The position numbers were made by a program, and so were the translations under genes. DNA of 6,701 bases. Origin: Methanosaeta sp. UBA80. GTDB lineage: Archaea > Halobacteriota > Methanosarcinia > Methanotrichales > Methanotrichaceae. Position 1 is the first letter of the stretch. Every line of letters starts with the position of its first letter. The notes under the pieces were generated by a model, which was not told the DNA's origin, ran no database searches, and saw nothing but the letters and a program-made list of their open reading frames with translations. Shown here piece by piece: positions 1-5,709 of the stretch. The stretch spans positions 1-6,701 of the forward strand of contig DAWB01000041.1 in NCBI GenBank assembly GCA_002505805.1, given 5' to 3'.

Positions 1-2
1 CA

Positions 3-179
3 GAGGAGATCAAGGAATTCTGTAAGGGCAAAATCGCCCATTTTAAGATCCCCAGATATATCAAATTCGTGGACGACTTCCCCATGACTGTCAGCGGAAA
101 AATCCAGAAGTTCAAGATGAGAGAGGAGTCGATTAAGCAGCTGGGCCTGGAAGAGGCAGCCAGCATGAAGACAGCCTGA
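3..179 (+). CDS. AMP-forming acyl-CoA synthetase, C-terminal end (partial)
   Basis: This is the last 58 residues of a protein that begins before the window; the frame is open from base 3 to a TGA at 177-179. The visible part is the mobile C-terminal subdomain of the adenylate-forming (ANL) superfamily. It has the run [20 protein letters not shown] followed by IQKFKMRE. The lysine of SGKIQ (visible residue 33) matches the conserved catalytic lysine used in the adenylation half-reaction. Known members join a carboxylic acid to CoA through an acyl-adenylate, using ATP. The [16 protein letters not shown] form is closer to FadD/medium-chain acyl-CoA ligases than to acetyl-CoA synthetase, which usually ends PKTRSGKIMRR. 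The substrate cannot be told from this tail. A pyrimidine-rich stretch follows the stop, so this is probably the last gene of its transcript. Confidence 0.9.
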   Translation, partial: EEIKEFCKGKIAHFKIPRYIKFVDDFPMTVSGKIQKFKMREESIKQLGLEEAASMKTA

Positions 180-183
180 CCGC

Positions 184-211
184 CTTCATTCTTCTCCCAT
201 TCTATTTTTCT
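184..211 (+). terminator. Pyrimidine/T-rich probable transcription terminator
   Basis: Just after the acyl-CoA synthetase stop the plus strand becomes almost purely pyrimidine and ends in CTATTTTTCT (202-211). Archaeal RNA polymerase commonly terminates at U-rich tracts without a strong hairpin, and I see no strong hairpin here. The rest of the spacer to base 314 holds no convincing gene on either strand. The assignment rests on composition and position only. Confidence 0.4.
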
Positions 212-314
212 GCAGGCTTCATCAGCTTTTCCGCGGCACCAGAACCTCTTTCTGGACCATGACCTGGATATGAAACGATAGAGCCGGAAAAGACTTATCA
301 TACCATAGGCCATA

Positions 315-872
315 TTGATTCTCGTGCTCAGCCAATCCCAGCTCAGTCAGAGCCAGATCTATATTGAGAGCGAGCGCTGGCAGTGCAGCTTCGGCTGGGG
401 GGAGCCGGTCAAATTAGGAATGGTTCTGGAGGCAGTGGATCTCTCCCCCCAAGGCAGGGATTTCTCCTACATCATCGAGGCCAGCCTCATCCCCCAGCTT
501 GAATTCATGGATGAGGAGATACTGGAGGAGGCCAGAGCAGAGGGCTTGAATGGCCCAGAAGAAATGCTGCGCTATGCTTACGAGTGCTATGGGGGCGTGC
601 CTGTGAATATCGATGCCCTGCAGCCAGCAAAGGCCTCCTGCGGCATGTCCAGCTTCGTTGCTGAGAGCAGCATCGATACGGTTATCACCAGGACGGGAGA
701 GGCGACAGAGAGCCGACACTTCCTGGATCTATCTGAAGCCATAACCTTTGCCCGCGATTTCTATGCCGTCTATGTTCCCATCATCTTCGGATTCATAGAT
801 GTAATCCTGGACAATCCCCTCCGGGCAGGGGGAACGGGCTGGGACAAGATCAAACAGATGGCAAAAAAGTGA
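315..872 (+). CDS. Unrecognised 185-aa protein, non-ATG start
   Basis: I do not recognise a family. The frame runs from just after a stop at 306-308 to a TGA at 870-872. It has no ATG before 420, so the start is taken as TTG at 315 (weak AGG at 307-309); GTG at 324 is nearly as likely. Starting at ATG 420 would discard about 35 residues that look like ordinary protein (around ERWQCSFGWGEPVKLG). The protein looks soluble and acidic: a mixed N-terminal half, an acidic helix near residues 64-90 (MDEEILEEARAEG), a YECYGGVPVN stretch near 89-99, and an aromatic/hydrophobic segment near 147-165 (FARDFYAVYVPIIFGFIDVI). That segment is too short and isolated to call a membrane protein. There is no signal peptide. 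A TATA-like TTATCATA (294-301) lies just upstream. The gene converges on the minus-strand gene ending at 944. Length and composition argue for a real gene; its function is unknown. Confidence 0.65.
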   Translation: MILVLSQSQLSQSQIYIESERWQCSFGWGEPVKLGMVLEAVDLSPQGRDFSYIIEASLIPQLEFMDEEILEEARAEGLNGPEEMLRYAYECYGGVPVNIDALQPAKASCGMSSFVAESSIDTVITRTGEATESRHFLDLSEAITFARDFYAVYVPIIFGFIDVILDNPLRAGGTGWDKIKQMAKK

Positions 873-943
873 GTATCTTTCCATTATCATGCAATGAGGC
901 CTGATGGGGTTGGAAATAATCCATCAATCTATGATGCCGAGGA

Positions 944-1405
944 TCATATCCAGTTGCCGGACTCGATCTCATTCAGGTTTTCCACCAGATAGGCAGCAGT
1001 CTTTTCCGAGAGCTTATAGCGCCGGCATATAGCAATCACCCGGTGCAGCTCGTCCCTCTCCATGGAGGCGGTATGCTGGGCTACATAGAGCATCGCTTGC
1101 TCATATCCTTCATCCAAAATGGCATCCTTGACCACACGCAATGTCTCTTCGTTGATATGTATGCCCGTTGCCCCGATCTTTTTTATAACCTTGGTCATCT
1201 CCTCGCTCAAATCCATGCGAGGCTTGACCGCGACTGTTGGCTCTTCCAATTCCTGAACAAAATCCAATGCCTTTTTGGAGACGCCTTTCAGTATTAGTTC
1301 TGATGCCAATTTCTTGAGGGTCTTTCCCTGCAAGATGGCCTCTGCTTCTAAAGATCTATAAGCATCTGGCGTAATCTCTATCCTGGTATATCTCACGCTG
1401 GGCAT
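944..1405 (-). CDS. Ribbon-helix-helix-like protein with helical C-terminal region
   Basis: This is a 153-aa protein. Residues about 5-45 (a short strand VRYTRIEITPDAYRSLEAEA, then helices through LKKLASELILKG) look like the strand-helix-helix of ribbon-helix-helix regulators and antitoxins, which bind DNA as dimers through the strand. A linker (about 52-66, containing EEPTVAVKPR) leads to a charged, helix-rich region (about 67-150) that I do not recognise. The ATG at 1405 has GAGGCG about 10 bases upstream, and a TATATAT box (1447-1453) lies about 45 bases before it, giving a short leader. No toxin-like partner gene is adjacent: the downstream neighbour converges on it and the upstream neighbour is the DHH phosphoesterase, 220 bp away. 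A stand-alone regulator is therefore more likely than a toxin-antitoxin pair. The DNA-binding role is inferred from pattern only. Confidence 0.65.
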   Translation of the reverse strand: MPSVRYTRIEITPDAYRSLEAEAILQGKTLKKLASELILKGVSKKALDFVQELEEPTVAVKPRMDLSEEMTKVIKKIGATGIHINEETLRVVKDAILDEGYEQAMLYVAQHTASMERDELHRVIAICRRYKLSEKTAAYLVENLNEIESGNWI

Positions 1406-1446
1406 TTGCTTTTGGCGCCTCTTTTCTCTTTTTCCTGCCTCTTTGC

Positions 1447-1453
1447 TATATAT
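1447..1453 (-). promoter_or_regulatory. TATA-like box for the RHH-like gene
   Basis: TATATAT on the minus strand is centred about 45 bases before the ATG at 1405. With the usual archaeal spacing of about 25-27 bases to the start site, transcription would begin near 1423. That leaves a purine-rich leader of about 18 nt containing the GAGGCG ribosome binding site. A second AT-rich stretch (about 1465-1482) lies further upstream and is a weaker alternative. Confidence 0.45.
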
Positions 1454-1551
1454 GAATTATGCTCATTATACATATTAAAAGACTATTGGCAGCTTTTGTG
1501 ACACATGCCCATCATCATAAAGGCTAAAAGGCTTTCCATCAAATCTGGAGA

Positions 1552-1609
1552 TTGGTATTTTAAAGGATAGCTATTTTGAACTGGTAATTTGAAGGATGGC
1601 TATTTTGAA
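1552..1609. repeat. 29-bp imperfect tandem duplication
   Basis: Two adjacent 29-bp copies (1552-1580 and 1581-1609) match at 25 of 29 positions. Both share the core GGAT(A/G)GCTATTTTGAA. They lie in the spacer downstream of the DHH phosphoesterase stop (1626) and upstream of the RHH-like gene. There is no third complete copy and no CRISPR-like spacing. This may be replication slippage or a pair of protein-binding sites. Confidence 0.8.
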
Positions 1610-1625
1610 TAGGGGATGGAAGAGT

Positions 1626-3053
1626 TTACAATCCAAGCTGCCTTCCCACCGCCCCGTCCACAAGCTCCAGGAACTTTTGCTGCGCCGGAGCAGGGATGGT
1701 AGCTCCTGCCGCCACATTATGCCCCCCGCCCACTCCACCCACAGCCCGCGCTGAAGCCGAGAGGGCTTCGGCCAGGTCCAGCCCGGATCTGACCAGATCC
1801 TGGGTTCCCCGCGCTGAGACCTTGAGATCCTCGCCCTCAGTCCGGGCGAAGGCCAGAATGGGACGGGAGCGGTCTGCCATCTGAAAGCTCATGCCGGCAA
1901 CAATGCCTACGATGGTGTCCTGGATAGACTCTCCCGCATCGAAATACTGGATGCTCTGCAGGCAGGTGATTCCCCTCTCCGCCACCAGCTTGAGGCCATT
2001 TACCAGATTCTGGCGATGCTGGGAAAGGAGCCTCTGCGCCTCGGAGAATGCCCGGTCCCTGTCCCCCATGCATACAGAAAGTCCAATCTGGGCATGGCCA
2101 TAACGGGCTGTGGCATTGAGAAGAGTGGAGTATTCGCTGGCATCCCGCAGCTCCGTTCCCTCCTGCTCCGACAAAAGAACATAAACCTCTCCTATCAGCC
2201 TCTCCAGCTTGGCAGCTGCCAGACCGCTGCGCAGCCCCTTTCTGATTATGGCCGAGACCAGATTGGCTTTTTCGTCCTGGCTGAGATCGATCCATCTGCG
2301 CCAGCGCTCACCGCCAAGACGTATTCCTATCTCTCTAAGGAAGGCTATGCAGGCGTCCTCGTTTCCCGACAGACCAGGCAGATAAGGATCCTGGGAGTAC
2401 TCCAGCATCTTGTAGACGGGACGGGTCTGCCTGCCGAAGAGCTTGATGTCCCGGCCGAAGGATACAGCTCCTGCCTTCGAGCCGATCTCCAGGATATGCC
2501 GGTTTATTCCTGTCAGCTGACCGTGGGCCATGTCCTGCAGATCGCCCACTGCCCCTACCACCGCCAGTGCTGCCAGATCGTCGTTGCCTTCTGATGTGGC
2601 GGCCAATGCTCTCGCTAAAAGAAATGAGGTTCCGCTGCCGGAAAGATGCAGGGCTCCATCCGCACCCACCAGGTGGGGATTGATATGAGCCATGGGCCGG
2701 GCCTGGGATGAGGCAGGCTTATGGTGGTCGACAACCACCGCAGCAAGGGCGCGATCGCATATCTGCTGTATCATGCCGCTGCCAAGGTCGGTAAATATAA
2801 CCAGATCAGGATTATAGTCTGAAATCTCATCTAAAGCCGGCTCATCAAGCTGCCGGAAAAAAATAGGCCTATAGTTCAATCCAGCTCTTTCCAGAGCAGT
2901 GCAGATGATGGCTGCCGAGGTCAGGCCATCGGCATCAATGTGAGAGACCACCAGCAGATCCTTCTTCTGACGGATCTCCTGGGCAGGCTCCCTGCACATC
3001 TCACAAAGCCCTGAGAATGGACCGGACATATCCTGAACTTTTTGCATATCCAT
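1626..3053 (-). CDS. RecJ-like DHH-family phosphoesterase/exonuclease
   Basis: The protein is 475 aa, close to archaeal RecJ-like/GINS-associated nucleases. DHH motifs appear in order: SHIDADG (residues 37-43), with D40 and D42 as metal ligands; FTDLG (87-91, D89); VVDHHKP (107-113), the signature; and GAVGDLQD (167-174, D171). The C-terminal DHHA1 domain ends in VGGVGGGHNVAAGATIP (438-454), whose GGGH normally contacts the substrate. All expected catalytic residues are present, so the enzyme should be active. Family members use two Mn or Mg ions to hydrolyse phosphodiesters of single-stranded nucleic acids, in replication or repair. Some archaeal DHH proteins act on nucleotides or RNA instead, so the substrate is not settled. 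The first 30 residues include a lone CEMC pair (17-20). ATG 3053 has no Shine-Dalgarno sequence; a TATA-like TTTTATCT about 26 bases upstream fits a leaderless message. M3 and M9 are alternative starts. The exported-protein gene ends 54 bp upstream on the same strand. Confidence 0.9.
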   Translation of the reverse strand: MDMQKVQDMSGPFSGLCEMCREPAQEIRQKKDLLVVSHIDADGLTSAAIICTALERAGLNYRPIFFRQLDEPALDEISDYNPDLVIFTDLGSGMIQQICDRALAAVVVDHHKPASSQARPMAHINPHLVGADGALHLSGSGTSFLLARALAATSEGNDDLAALAVVGAVGDLQDMAHGQLTGINRHILEIGSKAGAVSFGRDIKLFGRQTRPVYKMLEYSQDPYLPGLSGNEDACIAFLREIGIRLGGERWRRWIDLSQDEKANLVSAIIRKGLRSGLAAAKLERLIGEVYVLLSEQEGTELRDASEYSTLLNATARYGHAQIGLSVCMGDRDRAFSEAQRLLSQHRQNLVNGLKLVAERGITCLQSIQYFDAGESIQDTIVGIVAGMSFQMADRSRPILAFARTEGEDLKVSARGTQDLVRSGLDLAEALSASARAVGGVGGGHNVAAGATIPAPAQQKFLELVDGAVGRQLGL

Positions 3054-3073
3054 TTTAAATCTGGCAGGCTATC

Positions 3074-3083
3074 AGATAAAACT
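3074..3083 (-). promoter_or_regulatory. Possible TATA box for the DHH gene (leaderless)
   Basis: AGTTTTATCT on the minus strand is centred about 26 bases before the ATG at 3053. At archaeal spacing, transcription would start at or next to the start codon, which would explain the absence of a ribosome binding site. The match is modest, and read-through from the upstream gene is an alternative. Confidence 0.35.
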
Positions 3084-3107
3084 TTGCCGCGAGGCGAAGG
3101 TGCAATC

Positions 3108-3524
3108 CTAAAGCCCGGTAAGATTGATCCTTGCCGCCCAGCTTGTCCCAAGCAAGCGCAGGCTCATGGGAGCTTCGGACATGGGGGGATATGCGGGCAG
3201 ATCAATCTCCGCGGCCTCAGGCAGCTTCTGGAAGATAAACTGGTCTTCTATGGATACATTCTTAGAGTCGTTGATGAGAAAGGCGTATCTGTTCATGACC
3301 TCTCCGCTTCCCCTCACCCTTCCTGCGGCCAGGGTATCATCCTCAGATCCCATCTTAAAATCGCTCATAACCGTCCCCGTGCCCATCAGGTTATGGCTGT
3401 AATCGATATCCACCTCCGCGTGTGAAGAATAAGCAGCTGTCGTGATTAAATGGAGAGCAGCTATAATCACCCAGCAGAGCATCTTCCATCCTAATGGGGC
3501 TGAATTAGCCCAAACATCTCTCAT
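3108..3524 (-). CDS. Short exported protein of unknown function
   Basis: This is a 138-aa protein with a probable Sec signal peptide. Charged residues R2 and K14 precede a hydrophobic core (about 15-31, MLCWVIIAALHLITTAA), with a likely cleavage after SSHA (residue 36). The mature part is about 100 residues, polar and probably beta-rich. Gly/Ser/Thr stretches (MGTGTVMSDFKMGS near 47-60; AAGRVRGSGEVMNRY near 66-80) lead to NDSKNVSIEDQF (85-96) and a proline-rich tail. N85-S87 and N135-T137 are possible N-glycosylation sequons. The composition suggests an envelope or surface protein; I know of no assigned function. ATG 3524 follows AAAGGTGCT, a GGTG ribosome binding site set rather close. M15, preceded by AGGATGGAAG, is an alternative start but lacks the basic n-region. 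The short C-terminus could mean truncation from a longer relative. Confidence 0.72.
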   Translation of the reverse strand: MRDVWANSAPLGWKMLCWVIIAALHLITTAAYSSHAEVDIDYSHNLMGTGTVMSDFKMGSEDDTLAAGRVRGSGEVMNRYAFLINDSKNVSIEDQFIFQKLPEAAEIDLPAYPPMSEAPMSLRLLGTSWAARINLTGL

Positions 3525-3556
3525 AGCACCTTTGCCCGTCTCTTTTCCGAGCCTTT

Positions 3557-3566
3557 TCGATATATC
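3557..3566 (-). promoter_or_regulatory. TATA-like box for the exported-protein gene
   Basis: GATATATCGA on the minus strand is centred about 38 bases before ATG 3524. The predicted start site (about 3536) gives a leader of about 12 nt containing the GGTG ribosome binding site. It lies in the 104-bp divergent spacer shared with the plus-strand AlkP-like gene. Confidence 0.45.
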
Positions 3567-3585
3567 CCCTTCTACTCACCATTCC

Positions 3586-3594
3586 TTATTTAAT
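3586..3594 (+). promoter_or_regulatory. TATA-like box for the AlkP-superfamily gene
   Basis: TTATTTAAT on the plus strand predicts a transcription start near 3615-3618. That leaves a leader of about 12 nt to ATG 3629, or about 57 nt to GTG 3674. It sits about 25 bp from the minus-strand TATA-like box, so the two divergent promoters may compete or share control. Confidence 0.4.
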
Positions 3595-3628
3595 CCTGTG
3601 GCATCATCAAGAGCTTGGCCATCAGGAC

Positions 3629-4465
3629 ATGTGCCGACCCATAAGTCCGCGGCTATTGCGCCTGCAGAGAGGAGTGATTATCGCGACAGACATATCTAAC
3701 ACCCCCGCTTTCAGCCAGTTGGATATAGCACCGACCATAGCCTCTATTCTGGGACTGGAGCTGCCGGAAAAGGATGGACGGGCAATAAAGGCCGTGGCTG
3801 ACTGGGGCTGCAAGAAGGCAGCGCTGATCATCGTAGACAGCCTGGGTTACGATCTATTGATTCATCTCCTGCCGCAAATGGCGAACATGAATCTCCTCAG
3901 CCAGGATGGCCTACTCCTCCCGGCCAAGGCAGTCTCCAATCGCACCACCCCGGCCATTGCCAGCATCCTCTCCGGTCTGCTTCCCGAGCATCATCAGATC
4001 CTGGACAAGGCTGGAGCAAAAGAGTCGAGCATCCTCAGCCTGCCGGAGATTGCGGCATCTGCAGGAGAGGTCTGCGCTGTGATAATGGAGCAGAACGGAG
4101 CGGAGGTCTACCAGGGCTTGATCCAGAAGGTATATGGAATAAAAGACAGTCTCCCTCCTCATGAGTTCGACCATGAGGCCTGTCGGCTCACCTGCCAGGC
4201 ACTCTTGGACCGCCCGGATCTTCTGGTATCCTATTTCATCGGAATCGATAAGAATGCTCATTTGGGCTCCGATCTTAAAGGCATAAGAGAGGCAGCACTG
4301 CTCATAGACAGCTGCATAGGTCGGATCATGGCTCTGGCTGACGAAGAGACATTGCTGGTCATCTGCGGAGACCATCCGATACATGCCGGAAGGCTGAAAC
4401 GAGTTGACGAGCCCTATTGCGTGGCGATGATCCTGGCCCGGGGGAGGGGCCGATGGCCAGAGTAA
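3629..4465 (+). CDS. Alkaline-phosphatase-superfamily metalloenzyme, possibly permuted
   Basis: This 278-aa protein has the metal-site motifs of the alkaline phosphatase/phosphodiesterase/sulfatase superfamily in order. They are LIIVDSLGYDLL (D70); NRTTPAIASILSG (104-116, T106 or T107 as nucleophile); YFIGIDKNAH (202-211, D207 and H211); and VICGDHPIH (244-252, D248, H249, H252). With these residues present, a two-metal phosphoester or phosphonate hydrolase or transferase is likely; the substrate is unknown. There is no signal peptide, so it is probably cytoplasmic. Residues 30-52 (QLDIAPTIASILGLELPEKD and following) resemble the segment that usually follows the last metal histidine at the C-terminus of this fold, whereas the C-terminus here stops about 26 residues after H252. 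ATG 3629 is the first start, with weak AGGA just before it. GTG 3674 (residue 16) fits the conserved part better, but its GAGAGGA is almost touching the codon. The first 15 residues look non-conserved. Confidence 0.82.
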   Translation: MCRPISPRLLRLQRGVIIATDISNTPAFSQLDIAPTIASILGLELPEKDGRAIKAVADWGCKKAALIIVDSLGYDLLIHLLPQMANMNLLSQDGLLLPAKAVSNRTTPAIASILSGLLPEHHQILDKAGAKESSILSLPEIAASAGEVCAVIMEQNGAEVYQGLIQKVYGIKDSLPPHEFDHEACRLTCQALLDRPDLLVSYFIGIDKNAHLGSDLKGIREAALLIDSCIGRIMALADEETLLVICGDHPIHAGRLKRVDEPYCVAMILARGRGRWPE

Positions 4466-4517
4466 TAAGTATAGCCAGAGGAATAGCCCTCCTTAAATTC
4501 GGGGGGGCTTCGATAGG

Positions 4518-4524
4518 TTTAAAT
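4518..4524 (+). promoter_or_regulatory. TATA box for the 41-aa gene (leaderless)
   Basis: TTTAAAT is centred about 27 bases before ATG 4548, the archaeal distance from TATA box to transcription start. Transcription would therefore begin at or within a few bases of the start codon. Confidence 0.5.
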
Positions 4525-4547
4525 CGAACCAGTGGAAAACGGCGGTC

Positions 4548-4673
4548 ATGATGGATGAAGATCTCTCAGATGTTTTTCAGATAATTGCTGAAGACGAACG
4601 CAGGCGCAGATATCTAAAGGAGGTAGGCGACTGGCTGGTTGATGAATATTTTGAGCTGCGTCAGGCGTCGTGA
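4548..4673 (+). CDS. Small acidic/charged 41-aa protein
   Basis: This short frame runs from ATG 4548 (or the immediately following ATG 4551) to TGA 4671-4673. It encodes MMDEDLSDVFQIIAEDERRR and then RYLKEVGDWLVDEYFELRQAS. The peptide is highly charged and should be mostly alpha-helical, with an amphipathic pattern in the second half. It has no cysteines, membrane segment or signal peptide. A TATA box at leaderless distance, GGCGGT just before the start, and a T6 tract 11 bases after the stop together make a complete compact gene. It begins 82 bp after the AlkP-like gene. I do not recognise a family; small helical proteins of this kind are often regulators or subunits, but nothing in the sequence shows which. 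Confidence 0.55.
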   Translation: MMDEDLSDVFQIIAEDERRRRYLKEVGDWLVDEYFELRQAS

Positions 4674-4682
4674 GGCAAGAGT

Positions 4683-4690
4683 CCTTTTTT
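4683..4690 (+). terminator. T-tract terminator after the small gene
   Basis: CCTTTTTT lies 9-17 bases beyond the 41-aa gene's stop. It fits a U-tract archaeal terminator; no strong hairpin precedes it. Confidence 0.4.
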
Positions 4691-4808
4691 GAATAGAAAT
4701 CCGCAAATATTTAAAACAAAATAGCATTGATGGAAAAAGGAAGGATCTCAGCTATTAGCAAATCTGGAGGTCCCTGGTGCAACGGTTGAGCTTTAGGAGA
4801 TTGCCATC
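4691..4808. other. Spacer with an orphan TATA-like box
   Basis: This spacer lies between the small gene and the end of the methyltransferase. It contains AAATATTTAAAAC (4705-4717), a good plus-strand TATA-like sequence. Downstream there is only a 19-codon frame (ATG 4730 to TGA 4787-4789; MEKGRISAISKSGGPWCNG) and then CTATTTTTCCC (4809-4819), which could terminate a short transcript. No tRNA fold is evident. The box may drive a short RNA running toward the 3' end of the methyltransferase, or it may be chance AT-richness. Confidence 0.25.
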
Positions 4809-5634
4809 CTATTTTTCCCACCATATCTTCACTCTTATCGACGATCCAGGCATCACAAGTGTTCCGTTCTCCTCCCTCAGCGCGCCTCTCAGATACTCTC
4901 TCAATATTGCCTTCTGCTCCTCGCTCTCCGCCTGGGCCTGGGGAGCAAGGGCTGCCATAGCATCATCCAGAGAACCATAGGGCTGGTTGTGCTCCAGCCG
5001 GAAAGATCTGATGTTGGGGTAGATTCCCATCTGATAAAGCACATTGTAGAGCACATCGCTCTTGGGGCCGGGCCGGTAAGGCCTGCCGTGCAGTCTTGGC
5101 CATAAGATCTGCCATTGTATATCCCAGGATGAAGGGCCAGCGAAGTGATAAAGGAGACAGAGCCCCCACCATCTTTTCAACCGCCGACTGGATGTCCCCC
5201 ATTCCCAGGGAAAAAGAAGCGATCACCACATCGTAGGGGCCGGAAAGGTCAGATGCAATATCCACATCTTCCCAGCGCTTCTGCACTATGTCGATATTGG
5301 AGACTGCAAATTCGTCCATCTTCTCTTTCATCACGCTGCACATGCCTTCCGCCGGCTCAATCGCAGTGACATGTGCTGCCTTCTGGGCAAAGGGAATGGC
5401 CAGGGTTCCCGGCCCGGCTCCTATATCCAGGACGCGGGAGCTAGGGCTCATATCCGTCTCCCATACGGTCTGGTCAATGCGACTTCTCTCCTTTCGGCAC
5501 ATGTTCCAGAACCGGAGAGCGCTCTCCCTGCTCTCCCAGATACGGGCGCAGTCCCGGCCCGGGCTGCTTGCCCGGTTCTCCTCCACCTGGCTCTTCCAAA
5601 CGAGGTTCCAGTCGATATCCTTGGGGTCTATCAT
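4809..5634 (-). pseudogene. SAM-dependent class I methyltransferase, split by a one-base frameshift
   Basis: Two overlapping minus-strand frames make one protein. The first (ATG 5634, stop 4963-4965) carries the Rossmann motifs: VLDIGAGPGTLAIPFA (residues 68-83, the SAM-binding loop), acidic E93 in VTAIEPAEGM, and YDVVIASFSLGM (134-145). After about residue 157 it becomes atypical. The second frame (ending at TAG 4809-4811) continues sensibly with LCLLYHFAGPSSWDIQWQ through DVLYNVLYQMGIYPNIRSF to the end. Removing one G from the GGGGG run (CCCCC at 5163-5167 on the plus strand) joins them as EKMVGLCLLYHFAGPSSWD, a natural strand, giving 274 residues. A recent frameshift or a base-calling error is the simplest explanation; programmed frameshifting is possible but unsupported. 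Known members transfer a methyl group from SAM; the substrate is unknown. The gene lies 75 bp downstream of the flavin reductase on the same strand, with only a weak AGGCTGAT before ATG 5634. Confidence 0.85.
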
Positions 5635-5709
5635 AAATCAGCCTGCCAGTATAATCCAGAGCTTTCAGCCCTTGTCTTTCTTCGTCTCAAAGAGGTCTCA
5701 ACAATTAAG

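Noticed and set aside
180..314. Possible minus-strand gene in the spacer (starts near 312, MAYGMISLFRLYRF)
   Set aside because: It is basic and tryptophan/arginine-rich, has no convincing ribosome binding site, and runs into the opposite strand of the acyl-CoA synthetase.
414..719. Minus-strand open frame of 101 codons inside the 315-872 gene
   Set aside because: It lies wholly opposite a longer frame with better protein-like composition; the histidine/cysteine-rich product looks like a shadow.
944..1405. Antitoxin of a toxin-antitoxin pair
   Set aside because: No small toxin-like gene lies next to it on the same strand.
1552..1609. CRISPR-like repeat
   Set aside because: Only two copies, directly abutting with no spacer between them, and imperfect; no cas genes are present.
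1837..2594. Several long open frames on both strands within the DHH gene
   Set aside because: The DHH frame has full catalytic motifs along its length; the others are shadows from GC-rich codon structure.
3911..4384. 157-codon minus-strand frame opposite the AlkP-like gene
   Set aside because: The plus-strand frame contains all expected metal-binding motifs; the opposite frame has none that I recognise.
4741..4800. tRNA-like segment in the spacer
   Set aside because: No cloverleaf pairing or TTCRA-type T-loop could be found.
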